Source of the DNA: Mycobacterium sp.
Lineage (GTDB): Bacteria; Actinomycetota; Actinomycetes; Mycobacteriales; Mycobacteriaceae
Assembly: GCA_016197405.1 (NCBI GenBank)
Contig: JACPVR010000029.1
Span: 1-64,000, forward strand
Direction: 5' to 3'
DNA: 64,000 nucleotides
In this document: piece after piece, positions 16,853 through 25,366 of the stretch
Position numbering within the stretch: position 1 is the first letter of the stretch
Layout of the letters: each line of letters starts with the position of its first letter
The notes under the pieces: model-generated
Database searches by the model: none
What the model saw: only the letters and a program-made list of their open reading frames with translations
Told to the model about the DNA's origin: nothing
Made by a program: the position numbers and the translations under genes

Positions 16853-18580
16853 TCAGCGGCGCTCGACGTGCACCGGCACGGTGTCGTCCCAGGGCTGGCG
16901 GGTGACCATGTCGGCGACTTCGACGTACCCCTGCTCGAACTCGCCGGTGGCGGCGTCGACCAGACGGTAGCGCTGCCGCTGCCGGTGGATCGGCTGCGCG
17001 TCGAGCATCACGATCCGGATCTCGCCGGGTTCGAAATGGCATCGCTCGTGCAACGCGGCGACCAACTGCTCATTGCACATGTGGCCGTCGCCGAAGTTCC
17101 AGCCGATGGCCGTGCTGACGATCCGCTCGCCGTCGGTCAGGGTGTAGTCGGCCTCGTTCTGGCCGGCCATCGCCCGGTGCGCCAGGGTGAACAGCGCCCG
17201 TCCGTGGGTGTTGAACGCGCGGAACGCATAGCCCATGTACATCGGGATCTGCGCGGCTTCCTTGCTGCCGTAGAACTTCTCCAGTTGCGCCGCGGGCATA
17301 CTCGCGATTGCCACGATGCCCTCGGCGATCTTCTGCTCGGCCGAGGCCTTGATGCACCACAGCGAGGTGTCCCAGTTGCCGGCGTAGTAGCGCATGCCGG
17401 GCAGAAAGGACACCTTGCGCGGGAACAGGTTTCCCAGCACCACGGTGCCCGCGACCACGATCAGCAACACGATCGGCAGCGGTGTGGTCAGGTCGGTGAT
17501 ACCGACGCCGGAGTGCCCGACGAAAAGCGCAAGCACCGAGAACATCATGAAGACGTTCCACTCCAGCGGCACACCCATCGGGATGGACGACAGGATCCCG
17601 AAGTGGAAGCACAGCATCACGAACGCCGCGATGGCCGTCGGCCAGCCACCGTGGCTGAAGAACAGCACGAGCGGGACCAGGCCTTCGATCGCGGTGCTGA
17701 AATGCGCCAGCACCCGCGACGGCCGGCCGGGACGCAGATCGTCCGGGAAATGCTCGAAGAAACTCCGTTTGATCCAACGCGGCCGGAAGACGGGGTTGTT
17801 GCTCATCATCGTGGAGATGACGAACGGGAAGTGCTTGTTGAGTTTCGAGGTGGCGGCGCCGATCCAGATGACCATGCACACCAATTTGGCGGCGATGATC
17901 ATGTCGACGCCGTAGCCGACGAACAGGAATGCGACGGTGAACGAGGCGTACACCTCGCCGCGGGCGGCCAGGAAGATGACCTTGTCGCGCAGCCCCAACA
18001 CTGCGAGGACGCCGAGGATCGACCAGATCTGCCACAGCGGCAGCACGCCGACCTCGGTGCCCAGCGCAGGCCGCGGGCCGGTGCCGTCGGAGAAGATGGC
18101 GATGGCCAGCAGCACCAGCAGCACCCCGTAGAGCGCGGCGTCGAACGGTGTGCGCGCGGTACCCGAGGTGAGCGGGATCCGGTTGGGCCACGGGGGTAGC
18201 CGGATGGTGCCGGGCCGCAGCCAGTACAGGATCGATCCCATCGGCGGGAAGAACCGGTTGTTGAGCGGACCGAAACCGCAGCCGAGGCCGACGACCTCGA
18301 AGAGCATGGTGTAGAGCACGACCTTCTGGAACACGATCGGCTCGGCGTACCACTGCCCCACGTCGGTGAACCCGTCGATACCCGACGTCGTCAGCGCCAC
18401 CAGCCAGGCCCCGAGGATGTAGAGCCCGATCTTGACGACGTAGAACAGGTGCAGCACCACCGGTGTCCCGAAGCCGACCTCGGCCCAGTGCCGGGCCATC
18501 GGCACTATCTTCTCGGCGCGGGTTCCCTTGCTCCACTCATCGAAGTCGATGACGGGCACTTCCTGCTTGAGAAATCCCAT
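16853..18580 (-). CDS. DUF3556 multi-pass membrane protein under a KstR-type operator
   Basis: This 575-residue protein begins MGFLKQEVPVIDFDEW and matches my memory of mycobacterial DUF3556 proteins. It has about eight hydrophobic segments between residues 45 and 390, then a soluble C-terminal part of about 180 residues. Function is not established. The start codon is fixed by the operator-promoter just upstream: a 26-bp inverted repeat whose outer arm supplies a TAGTCT -10 hexamer 7 nt from the ATG, with no Shine-Dalgarno. KstR control would place it in sterol metabolism, perhaps uptake or membrane adaptation; that is inference. Confidence 0.85.
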   Translation of the reverse strand: MGFLKQEVPVIDFDEWSKGTRAEKIVPMARHWAEVGFGTPVVLHLFYVVKIGLYILGAWLVALTTSGIDGFTDVGQWYAEPIVFQKVVLYTMLFEVVGLGCGFGPLNNRFFPPMGSILYWLRPGTIRLPPWPNRIPLTSGTARTPFDAALYGVLLVLLAIAIFSDGTGPRPALGTEVGVLPLWQIWSILGVLAVLGLRDKVIFLAARGEVYASFTVAFLFVGYGVDMIIAAKLVCMVIWIGAATSKLNKHFPFVISTMMSNNPVFRPRWIKRSFFEHFPDDLRPGRPSRVLAHFSTAIEGLVPLVLFFSHGGWPTAIAAFVMLCFHFGILSSIPMGVPLEWNVFMMFSVLALFVGHSGVGITDLTTPLPIVLLIVVAGTVVLGNLFPRKVSFLPGMRYYAGNWDTSLWCIKASAEQKIAEGIVAIASMPAAQLEKFYGSKEAAQIPMYMGYAFRAFNTHGRALFTLAHRAMAGQNEADYTLTDGERIVSTAIGWNFGDGHMCNEQLVAALHERCHFEPGEIRIVMLDAQPIHRQRQRYRLVDAATGEFEQGYVEVADMVTRQPWDDTVPVHVERR

Positions 18581-18585
18581 GCGGG

Positions 18586-18611
18586 CAAGACTAGAACGTG
18601 TTCTAGTCTTG
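18586..18611. promoter_or_regulatory. KstR-type operator, perfect 12-2-12 inverted repeat
   Basis: CAAGACTAGAAC and GTTCTAGTCTTG pair perfectly around a 2-nt GT spacer. The core TAGAACGTGTTCTA (18592-18605) matches the published KstR consensus TnnAACnnGTTnnA at every fixed position. It begins 5 nt upstream of the DUF3556 start codon and covers its probable -10 hexamer (18588-18593, minus strand), so binding would repress. Confidence 0.85.
18588..18593 (-). promoter_or_regulatory. -10 element of DUF3556 gene inside operator
   Basis: Minus-strand TAGTCT, 7 nt before ATG 18580, lying within the KstR-type palindrome. Confidence 0.5.
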
Positions 18612-18640
18612 CGGAATCAATTGGCGCGGCGAGTATCCGA

Positions 18641-19156
18641 TCAGGACTTCACCGGCGGGCGGAAGAAGATCACCAGTTGGCCGATGCCACCGGCCAGCCC
18701 CAGCACGACGGCCACCGCGAAACCGCCCCAACCCTGCAGGTAGTCCCACAGCGCGGTGTTACGGAACAGCACGTAATCCAGGCTCAGCCGGCCGGCACCG
18801 GTCGCCGCGATCGCCACGGCGGCCACCGCCAGAATCAGGTTGTACTCCCAACCCTCTTTGACGATGAAGAAGCCGTTGTGCCGGTGCACCGTCCACGCGG
18901 CAACCAACATCAACGCGACGAATCCGGCGGCAGGTACCGGGGTGAGCAACCCGAGCGCCAGACCCAGGCCCGCGGCGATCTCGGTCGAGGCCGCGACGCG
19001 GGCGTGGAAGATGCCTGGTTTCATGCCGATGCTCTCGAACCAGCCTGCGGTGCCCGGGATGCGGCCCCCGCCGAAGAACTTGTTGTATCCGTGCGCGGCC
19101 ATCGTCAGGCCCAGCACCACCCGCAGGATCAGCAGTCCGAAATCCACAGCAGTCAT
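18641..19156 (-). CDS. DoxX-family membrane protein
   Basis: The 171-residue protein has four hydrophobic segments and the DoxX opening LLILRVVLGLTMAAHGYNKFFGGG, followed by GWFESIGMKPGIFHARVAASTEI. DoxX proteins are small membrane oxidoreductase components of uncertain role; in mycobacteria one works with SodA and a thiol oxidoreductase. It lies upstream of the DUF3556 gene on the same strand but is separated by the KstR-type promoter. Its own start is leaderless-looking, with a palindrome across the promoter. Confidence 0.88.
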   Translation of the reverse strand: MTAVDFGLLILRVVLGLTMAAHGYNKFFGGGRIPGTAGWFESIGMKPGIFHARVAASTEIAAGLGLALGLLTPVPAAGFVALMLVAAWTVHRHNGFFIVKEGWEYNLILAVAAVAIAATGAGRLSLDYVLFRNTALWDYLQGWGGFAVAVVLGLAGGIGQLVIFFRPPVKS

Positions 19157-19157
19157 G

Positions 19158-19181
19158 TAACAGAATTTAGGCCATCTGTTA
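19158..19181. promoter_or_regulatory. Inverted repeat at the DoxX promoter
   Basis: TAACAGA and TCTGTTA (7-bp perfect arms) flank a 10-nt spacer, starting 1 nt upstream of the DoxX start codon and containing the TAAATT -10 hexamer. A repressor site is likely; the regulator is unknown. Confidence 0.5.
19164..19169 (-). promoter_or_regulatory. -10 element of DoxX gene, leaderless
   Basis: Minus-strand TAAATT with 7 nt to ATG 19156 and no Shine-Dalgarno. Confidence 0.5.
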
Positions 19182-19208
19182 AGCCGCCGCGGCGGTGGGG
19201 ACCTGCCG

Positions 19209-20465
19209 TCAGCTCAGCGCGGCTTCCAATCGGGCCACATAATCGTCGACCGCGCCGTCACCGCACAGGGCCGAATCCGCGGCGTGCACGCTGATCGCCA
19301 CGGTGTCACCGATACCGTGCACGCCGTGCGTCAGGCCCATCATCGGTGACAGCGCCGGGTAACTGGCGGTCAAGGACACCGTCGCGGCACCCAGCCGCAG
19401 ATCGGCCGCTCCGCGGTTGACACTGGACACCACGGTGTTGCCGGTGACCATCGCGGCCCGGATGTCGGGGTCGAACATCCGCACACCCCAGCGCACCAGC
19501 GGCGCGGGTGTCGCCGCCAACGCGCGCCGCTGCACCGCCACCGCGGGGTGCGCTCCCCTGGCCCGCGCGTCCCGCAGATCCCGGCCGATCCGTTCCCGCT
19601 GTTCACCGCGCGAAACATCGGCGTACAGCCCCACCCCGACATTGCGGAAGTGGTTGTGCGCGTCCCGAATTCCGCTGTGCGCCATGGGCACCTCGGCACC
19701 GAGCAGATCGGCGTCGGTACCGCGTTCGCGCAGCAGCGCGGCCAGCACCCTCCCGATCGCCGCCAGCGCGACCACCGTGACGGTCGGACCGGGCGGCAGT
19801 TCGTCGCGGCGCCGGACGAATGTCCGGATCCGCACCGCTCCGGCCGGCCGGGTGTTGGTGAAGAGCACCGGCCGGGACGGAGCGGGCGCCGGCACGCTCC
19901 CCGCCGCGATATCGGCATCGAGTTGACGTTGAGCGCGCGCCGCGGCCAATCCCGCCGGCAGCAGATGCCCCGGTCGCGGCGCGCTGATCGGCACCACGGG
20001 CTCGTCGCGGCCGAAGAGCCAGCCCGCCAGCTGCGCGGCCCGCAGACCGTCGGCCAGGGCGTGCGCGATCTGCAGGACGGCCACCGTCACCGGCGCCGGC
20101 GAGCGCGGCGCACCCGACACCTCGCCGTACAGGTGCAGCCGCCAGGCGGCGACCGTGGGATCGAGTTGATCGCCGGTGAGTGCGGCGACCGCGTCCAGAC
20201 AGCCCGGCCAGTCCAGGCCGGGCCGATGCGTCACGAACTGTGCCGGGTCCACACCGGCGGACACCCAGCGCGGGTAGCGCAGCAGGCTGTCGTCGGCGAT
20301 CCGCACCCGCAGGTCGGCACAGGCCCTCGCTCGCTCGCGCAGCCCGGCCAGCACGGTATCCAGATCGCCCGGGTCCCCGCTGAAGGCGTACAGCACGAAC
20401 TGGTCGCTGGGGATCTTCGCCGACATCCAGAAGGCCTGAGCGTCAACGGCTGCCAGTCGCGCCAC
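19209..20465 (-). CDS. WS/DGAT-like O-acyltransferase with reduced active-site motif
   Basis: The 418-residue protein has the two-part condensation-type fold of wax ester synthase / diacylglycerol acyltransferases, with the C-terminal WSD1 region (NTVVSSVNRG, LGAATVSLTASYPALSP). The catalytic motif is HALADG (His135-Asp139) in place of HHxxxDG: the second His and the Asp-Gly are in effect kept while the first His is Ala/Ile. Members make triacylglycerol or wax esters. It is shorter than typical Tgs enzymes (about 450-470). GTG 20465 has GGGAGGTG upstream. It follows the alpha/beta hydrolase by 23 nt. Confidence 0.8.
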   Translation of the reverse strand: MARLAAVDAQAFWMSAKIPSDQFVLYAFSGDPGDLDTVLAGLRERARACADLRVRIADDSLLRYPRWVSAGVDPAQFVTHRPGLDWPGCLDAVAALTGDQLDPTVAAWRLHLYGEVSGAPRSPAPVTVAVLQIAHALADGLRAAQLAGWLFGRDEPVVPISAPRPGHLLPAGLAAARAQRQLDADIAAGSVPAPAPSRPVLFTNTRPAGAVRIRTFVRRRDELPPGPTVTVVALAAIGRVLAALLRERGTDADLLGAEVPMAHSGIRDAHNHFRNVGVGLYADVSRGEQRERIGRDLRDARARGAHPAVAVQRRALAATPAPLVRWGVRMFDPDIRAAMVTGNTVVSSVNRGAADLRLGAATVSLTASYPALSPMMGLTHGVHGIGDTVAISVHAADSALCGDGAVDDYVARLEAALS

Positions 20466-20488
20466 GTCTCACCTCCCACCGGGCGGTG

Positions 20489-21397
20489 TCAGTTCACCGG
20501 CCCGATGAACTCAAGGATGCGCGATCCGACGGCCTCCGGCTGCTCGAGCGCCAAAAAATGGCCGGCGCCCTCGACGATCGCGGCCCGGCTGCCGGTCGGC
20601 AGGATCGGCGACACCCAACGGGTGAAATCGGCTGTCATACAGCCGTCGTCGGCTCCGTGCAGGTAGAGCACCGGGACAATCGGATCCGAGATCCAGCTGC
20701 GGTGCAGATGCCGGTACCGCGGCAGAGGCGTGGTGTCACGGATGGTCGCGCGGTAGGTGGCCAGCGCCGCGCGCCAGTTCGCCGGGTCACCGAGGGCATC
20801 CCGGACATGCGCGATATCGGTGCTCGCGTCATAGCCAGGCGACCACCGCCGCCACAGCAGCGGCACCACCCAGCGTGCGGAATGCTCCGGCAACCACGGC
20901 AATTGGAAGTAGAACATGTACGAGCTGCGCAACAGCTGAGCAGGCAGCCGGGCCAGGAGCCGACCCCGGTCGCGCACCCGGCCGAACGGGTTGAACGCCG
21001 CGGGCGGCGGCACCGACATCACCACCACCTTGGCGAACGGCTTGTCGGGTAGGGCCGCGATACCCGAGGCGGCCAGCGCGCCCCAGTCGTGCCCGATCAG
21101 CACGTCACGATCGCTCGGCCCCAAGGCGGCCCGGACCCGCAGTGCGTCGTCCATGACGGCCTCGATATTGGCCGCTCCGTCGGCGGGCACCGACGATGGG
21201 GCGTATCCACGCATGAAGGGCGCGACCACCCGGTAGCCGGCGTCCACCAGGTGCGGCGCGAGCGCACGCCAGCCGTGTGCGGTATCGGGAAAACCGTGCA
21301 GGCACAGCGCCATCGGCCCGTCATCGGGTCCCCAGGTCAGTGCGCGCAGTTCGACGGTCGGCGCGGTGACCTCGATCATCCGCGGCTCGGCGGACAC
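20489..21397 (-). CDS. Alpha/beta hydrolase, epoxide hydrolase-like (EphC type)
   Basis: The 302-residue protein has the oxyanion motif HGFPD (34-38), the Asp104 nucleophile in GHDWGA, an acid in LHGADDGC and the late His in GAGHFLALE. An Asp nucleophile in HDWG marks epoxide hydrolases and haloalkane dehalogenases rather than esterases. By position relative to mcr and ychF it may be the EphC counterpart, which I cannot confirm. It shares a strand with the acyltransferase and probably its transcript. Confidence 0.85.
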   Translation of the reverse strand: MSAEPRMIEVTAPTVELRALTWGPDDGPMALCLHGFPDTAHGWRALAPHLVDAGYRVVAPFMRGYAPSSVPADGAANIEAVMDDALRVRAALGPSDRDVLIGHDWGALAASGIAALPDKPFAKVVVMSVPPPAAFNPFGRVRDRGRLLARLPAQLLRSSYMFYFQLPWLPEHSARWVVPLLWRRWSPGYDASTDIAHVRDALGDPANWRAALATYRATIRDTTPLPRYRHLHRSWISDPIVPVLYLHGADDGCMTADFTRWVSPILPTGSRAAIVEGAGHFLALEQPEAVGSRILEFIGPVN

Positions 21398-21401
21398 TGA
21401 C

Positions 21402-22127
21402 CTAGACCGGGTCGAACTGCGAGATGAGCCAGTGATCGCCCACCTTGTCCAGAGTCACACGCACACTCGAAGCGGTCGCCGTCGGCGCACTCTGCCCCAC
21501 GATGACGGTCTGGTTGACGAACACCAGCGCCACGGCGTGGTTCGGCTCGGCCGAAACCGATGCCACGGCAGGCACATTGGCCACCGCCGAGATCTGCTTC
21601 TCCTTGGCCCCGGGAATCACCACGTCATTGATCAACTGGGTGTAGGAATCCCGGAAGTCGCCGGTGAGCAGGTCGCGTGCCGAGTTGAGGTCCTGGTCGA
21701 CGGTGTCTGGCTTGTAGGACAGCAGTCGGACCGTGGAATCCTTTGCCACCTGCAGGGATTCGATCCGCGCGGTGTTGGCCTCGCGCACCGAGGAATCCGA
21801 CCACTTGAGGTAGCCCGCGGCACCGGCCAGCAGCAGCGCCACCGCAGGCAGCAGACCGAAAGCCAGCACCTTGGACCAGTTGACGGCGCGGCGCGGCTTC
21901 TTCACCTTCGCCTTCGGCTTGGGCTTGGGCTTGGCCTCGGTTTCGGTTTCGGCTTCGGCGGCCTCGTCCGCGTCGGCGGTGTCTTCGACGACCTCGGCCT
22001 CGTCGGCCCCTGCCTCGACCCCACTGGTCTCGGTGACCTCACGGGCGGCGGTCTCGTCGGCTTCGACGGGCACGGCGGTTGTTTCCTTCTCCGGTGAATC
22101 AGTCACCTTGTCGGCGTTGTCGGTCAC
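21402..22127 (-). CDS. Mce-associated membrane protein (Mam), second copy
   Basis: The 241-residue protein has an acidic then Lys/Pro-rich cytoplasmic N-terminus (about 1-85), one membrane helix (VLAFGLLPAVALLLAGAAGYL, about 88-108) and a periplasmic domain of the Mce-associated family ending in DHWLISQFDPV. Such proteins stabilise or assist Mce transporters. It overlaps the preceding mam gene by 4 bp and is the last gene of the mce operon. Confidence 0.9.
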   Translation of the reverse strand: MTDNADKVTDSPEKETTAVPVEADETAAREVTETSGVEAGADEAEVVEDTADADEAAEAETETEAKPKPKPKAKVKKPRRAVNWSKVLAFGLLPAVALLLAGAAGYLKWSDSSVREANTARIESLQVAKDSTVRLLSYKPDTVDQDLNSARDLLTGDFRDSYTQLINDVVIPGAKEKQISAVANVPAVASVSAEPNHAVALVFVNQTVIVGQSAPTATASSVRVTLDKVGDHWLISQFDPV

Positions 22128-22798
22128 GGCACGAACTCCACATTCGACACTTTCGCCTCGGCTTCGACCTTCTTGACGGTGATCCGCATCCGCCAGGCCC
22201 GCGGCTGCTGTTCGGGCGCACCGGCGTTGGAGGTCTTGACAGTCACCGCGACGAGCACCTGGGCGCTGTCGGCATCCTCGGACTCCACACCTGCCGCCGT
22301 CACCTCACCGGTGGACTTGGACTGCGCCTGCTTGACCACTTCGACGAACGGCTGCGACCGCTTCGAGAAGTCGTCGTAGAACGTATCGGTGGCCGAGGCC
22401 AGGATTCGTTCCACGTCGGCGTCGGCATGTTCGAAGTCGATCGTGGTCAGGTTGACGGCGGCCTGTTTCCCGACCTGAAGGAACAATTCCCGTTGCTGGT
22501 CGGCTTCGTGCCCCTGGTAGGCCCGGTATCCCAGCCATCCGACCAGCCCGCCGAGGACCAACACGGTCACCAGACCGATGATGGTCGCCAACTGCAGATG
22601 CGATATCTCGCGCTTCGGCTTGGCCGTCTTCTCGATGGCTTCGTCGAAGTCCTCCGCGTCCTCGGTTGCGTCGGACTCGGTGCTGTCGGTTTCGGATGTC
22701 TCCGGCGATTCCGTTGTCCCCTCGGTGGAAGCCTCGGGCGCGTCGACGTCGGTCGACTCGCTCAGCTCCCCTTCGGGGGCAGCAGCATCGTCTGCCAT
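22124..22798 (-). CDS. Mce-associated membrane protein (Mam), first copy
   Basis: The 224-residue protein has a strongly acidic Ser/Thr/Glu/Asp N-terminus (1-60), a membrane helix at about 70-92 (LATIIGLVTVLVLGGLVGWL) and an extracytoplasmic domain with RILASATDTFYDDFSKRS, a Mam hallmark. AAGGAG 6-11 nt upstream supports ATG 22798 even though it lies 37 bp inside mceF. Overlaps the next mam gene by 4 bp. Confidence 0.9.
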   Translation of the reverse strand: MADDAAAPEGELSESTDVDAPEASTEGTTESPETSETDSTESDATEDAEDFDEAIEKTAKPKREISHLQLATIIGLVTVLVLGGLVGWLGYRAYQGHEADQQRELFLQVGKQAAVNLTTIDFEHADADVERILASATDTFYDDFSKRSQPFVEVVKQAQSKSTGEVTAAGVESEDADSAQVLVAVTVKTSNAGAPEQQPRAWRMRITVKKVEAEAKVSNVEFVP

Positions 22799-24225
22799 GT
22801 TTGCTCTCCTTCGGCACGGGGCGCCAGATTGGCCTGGGTGTAGACCTGCCCGTCTGGTCCAACGTACGTGCCGGTGCTGGGGTCGTATTCAGCGGCTGCG
22901 ATCGGTGGGGGTGGCGGAGCCGCCGACGGCGGCGGCTGCGCAGGTGGTGTGCCCGGCGGCAACTGCGGAATGGCCTGTCCCGACAGTGTCGCGTTGGGAT
23001 CGCCCTTCCATGCGTAGCCGTCGTTGAGCGGCACGTAGTTCTCGTTGCTCTCACACAACTTCACGGTCGGTGCACGTTTGCCAGGCACCGTCTCGCACGG
23101 CAGGTTGCGCGCACCGCGCACGTTGAACGCCGAGTCCTGCGGGATGCGGCAGTACAGGTCGCCCGCGGCGCGGTCCGGGGCGTCGACAGCGGCCGGTACC
23201 CGCTTCTGCTGTGCCGGCAGGAAACCCGTGACGCATGGCGGCGGCAGGTTCAGGTTCAGGTTGAAGTCCAGATAAGCGCCGCGATAGTCCTGACGGGTGT
23301 GCCGGTTGGCGACACCGGTCGCCGATGTCACCGCCGCGCCCTGCGGCAACAGCACCAGCAGCTGTTCCAGGTTCGGCTGGTAGGTGACGGCCACCTCGCC
23401 GACGCTCACCAGGTTTGCCAGCAGGATCGGCAGGCTGGGCTGCAACCGGTCGAACAAGGCCCGCACCTCGTCGGCGGCGGGAGCGCCCTTCTGCAGCACG
23501 CCGGCCACCGCCTGGTCCTGATCCTTGAGCTGGCCGGTGATGGTGTCCAGATGCGACGCCCAGGCCGCGATGGCGCCCGCGGTGTCGGTCTGCGAGTCCA
23601 GCACCGGCTTGGACTTGTCGATCAGGGTGGTCAGCTCGTCGAGGTTCGCGCGGGCATCGATCGCCAGCCCGGTGGAACCCTTGACGAACCGCGAGATCTC
23701 CGGGCCCAGGCCGCCTATCGCGGTGTAGGCCTCGTCGACCACGGTGTTGAGGTTCTCGTGCGGGATGGCCTGCAGCCCGGCATTGGTGGCCTCGAGCACC
23801 GAGTTGACATCCGGCGGGATGTAGGTGCGATCGGCGGCGATGGAGTCGCCGTCCTTGAGATACGGCTTGTTGCCGTTGCGCGGGAACAGCGCGACGTACT
23901 GCTCACCGACGGCCGAGACACTGTTGACCTGGGCGTCGAGATCGGCCGGAATCTTGAAATCGGAGTCCATCGCGAGGACGGCCTCGACGCCGGTGTCGGT
24001 CAGCTGAACCTTCTCGACGCGACCGACCTCGGTGCCCCGCCAGGTCACGTTGCCGCGCGGGTACAGACCGCCGGCCTCGGGCATGTGCAGGGTGACCTTG
24101 TACTGCCCGATGCCGAACAGCATGGCCGGCAGTCCCATGAAATTGAAGATCATCACCGCGCCGGCGACCAGCGCGACGAGCGTCAGGACGAACATCTGGA
24201 TGATGGTCTTACGGGTCAGATGCAT
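22762..24225 (-). CDS. mceF: MceF subunit of Mce lipid transporter
   Basis: The 487-residue protein has an N-terminal membrane anchor (about 8-35), the MCE domain (about 40-115, with EAGGLYPRGNVTWRGTEVG), a long helical region and a Pro-rich tail (PPSAAPPPPP) near residues 430-455. MceA-F form the hexameric tube that carries lipids from the outer membrane to the YrbE permease. Last of the six mce genes; 1 nt after mceE. The operon paralogue (Mce1-8) cannot be assigned from sequence alone. Confidence 0.93.
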   Translation of the reverse strand: MHLTRKTIIQMFVLTLVALVAGAVMIFNFMGLPAMLFGIGQYKVTLHMPEAGGLYPRGNVTWRGTEVGRVEKVQLTDTGVEAVLAMDSDFKIPADLDAQVNSVSAVGEQYVALFPRNGNKPYLKDGDSIAADRTYIPPDVNSVLEATNAGLQAIPHENLNTVVDEAYTAIGGLGPEISRFVKGSTGLAIDARANLDELTTLIDKSKPVLDSQTDTAGAIAAWASHLDTITGQLKDQDQAVAGVLQKGAPAADEVRALFDRLQPSLPILLANLVSVGEVAVTYQPNLEQLLVLLPQGAAVTSATGVANRHTRQDYRGAYLDFNLNLNLPPPCVTGFLPAQQKRVPAAVDAPDRAAGDLYCRIPQDSAFNVRGARNLPCETVPGKRAPTVKLCESNENYVPLNDGYAWKGDPNATLSGQAIPQLPPGTPPAQPPPSAAPPPPPIAAAEYDPSTGTYVGPDGQVYTQANLAPRAEGEQTWQTMLLPPKGS

Positions 24226-24226
24226 A

Positions 24227-25366
24227 TCAACGCCCCTGGTCCCAGTGGTACGGCACGATGAGCGGGTTTCCGGCGGTGTACGGGCTGGGCAGCTGGCCGA
24301 TGGTGCGGCCCCACTGCAGTTCCAGCTCGGTCAGATCGCCTTCCCAACGGGTGCCGGTGAAGAAACCGCTGTCGATTCGGCTCAGCGTCAGGTCGAACAC
24401 CAGGCTCAGGTTGGCGTAGTCGCCCCGGAACATGTTGTCGATGGTTTCCTTGGGCCACGGGAACGTCGGGAAGAAGCTCAACGAGCGGGTGAGCGCGGGT
24501 CCGGCGTCGGCGAGTGAGCGCAACACCGGTGCGATGTCCTTGAGCTCCTGCACCAGCGCGTCCTTGGTCTGCTTCGCCGAGTCGGCGGCCAGGGCGCTGA
24601 AGGTTCCGAGCTGCGTCAGCGCGTCGGCGAGCTGGTTGCGCTGATCCTTGAGCACCTCGAGGGCTTCCGGAATGGTCTTGAGGGCCTCGTCGACCACCGG
24701 CTTCTGCCCGGCGAACTGACCGACCAGCGAGTTCAGGCTCTCGGTCGCGGCGATGATGTCGCCTTTTTGGTCGTTGGCATAGCTGATGAACTTGTCGAGC
24801 TGCTCGATCAGGCTGCGCAGGTCGCCTTCCCGTCCGTTGAACGCCGTGCTGAACGCCTTGGTGATGTCCTGGACCTGGCCGACGCCACCGCCGTTGAGCA
24901 GCAGTGCGACGGCGGACAGCGTCTGCTCGGTGGTCGGGTAGGAACTGCCATTGGCCAGCGGGATGAGCGAGCCCTCGTGCAGGTGCCCCTCCGGCGCGAC
25001 ATCGGTGGGCGCTGCCAGTTCGATGTGCAGCGAACCCAGCAGGCTGGTCTGGCCGACCTTGGCCGTCGCGTTCGCGGGCAACTGGACATTGCCGTCGAGC
25101 TTCATCGTCACCAGCGCGTTCCAGCCCTGGCGTTCGATACGGGTGACGTTGCCGACGGTGACGTCGCCGACGCGGACCCGGGAGTTCTGCTCGATGTTGT
25201 CGACGTCAGGCATCTGCGCCTGAATCGTGAACGCGCCCGGGCCCTTACCCGCGGTGCCCGGCATCGGCAGTGAGTTCAGGCCCTGCCAGTTACCGCAGGC
25301 GGTCATCGCCGCGGCCGCCAGACCGATCAGCGCACCCCCGAAGACGCGGGTCAGTCGGCGGGTCAT
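24227..25366 (-). CDS. mceE: MceE lipoprotein subunit of Mce transporter
   Basis: The 379-residue protein has a lipoprotein signal peptide with the lipobox AMTAC, Cys24 being the lipidation site, then the MCE domain (MPDVDNIEQNSRVRVGDVTVGNV) and the helical Mce region. The fifth mce gene is the lipoprotein (LprK-like) in all mycobacterial mce operons, matching its place. It overlaps mceD by 4 bp. Confidence 0.94.
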   Translation of the reverse strand: MTRRLTRVFGGALIGLAAAAMTACGNWQGLNSLPMPGTAGKGPGAFTIQAQMPDVDNIEQNSRVRVGDVTVGNVTRIERQGWNALVTMKLDGNVQLPANATAKVGQTSLLGSLHIELAAPTDVAPEGHLHEGSLIPLANGSSYPTTEQTLSAVALLLNGGGVGQVQDITKAFSTAFNGREGDLRSLIEQLDKFISYANDQKGDIIAATESLNSLVGQFAGQKPVVDEALKTIPEALEVLKDQRNQLADALTQLGTFSALAADSAKQTKDALVQELKDIAPVLRSLADAGPALTRSLSFFPTFPWPKETIDNMFRGDYANLSLVFDLTLSRIDSGFFTGTRWEGDLTELELQWGRTIGQLPSPYTAGNPLIVPYHWDQGR

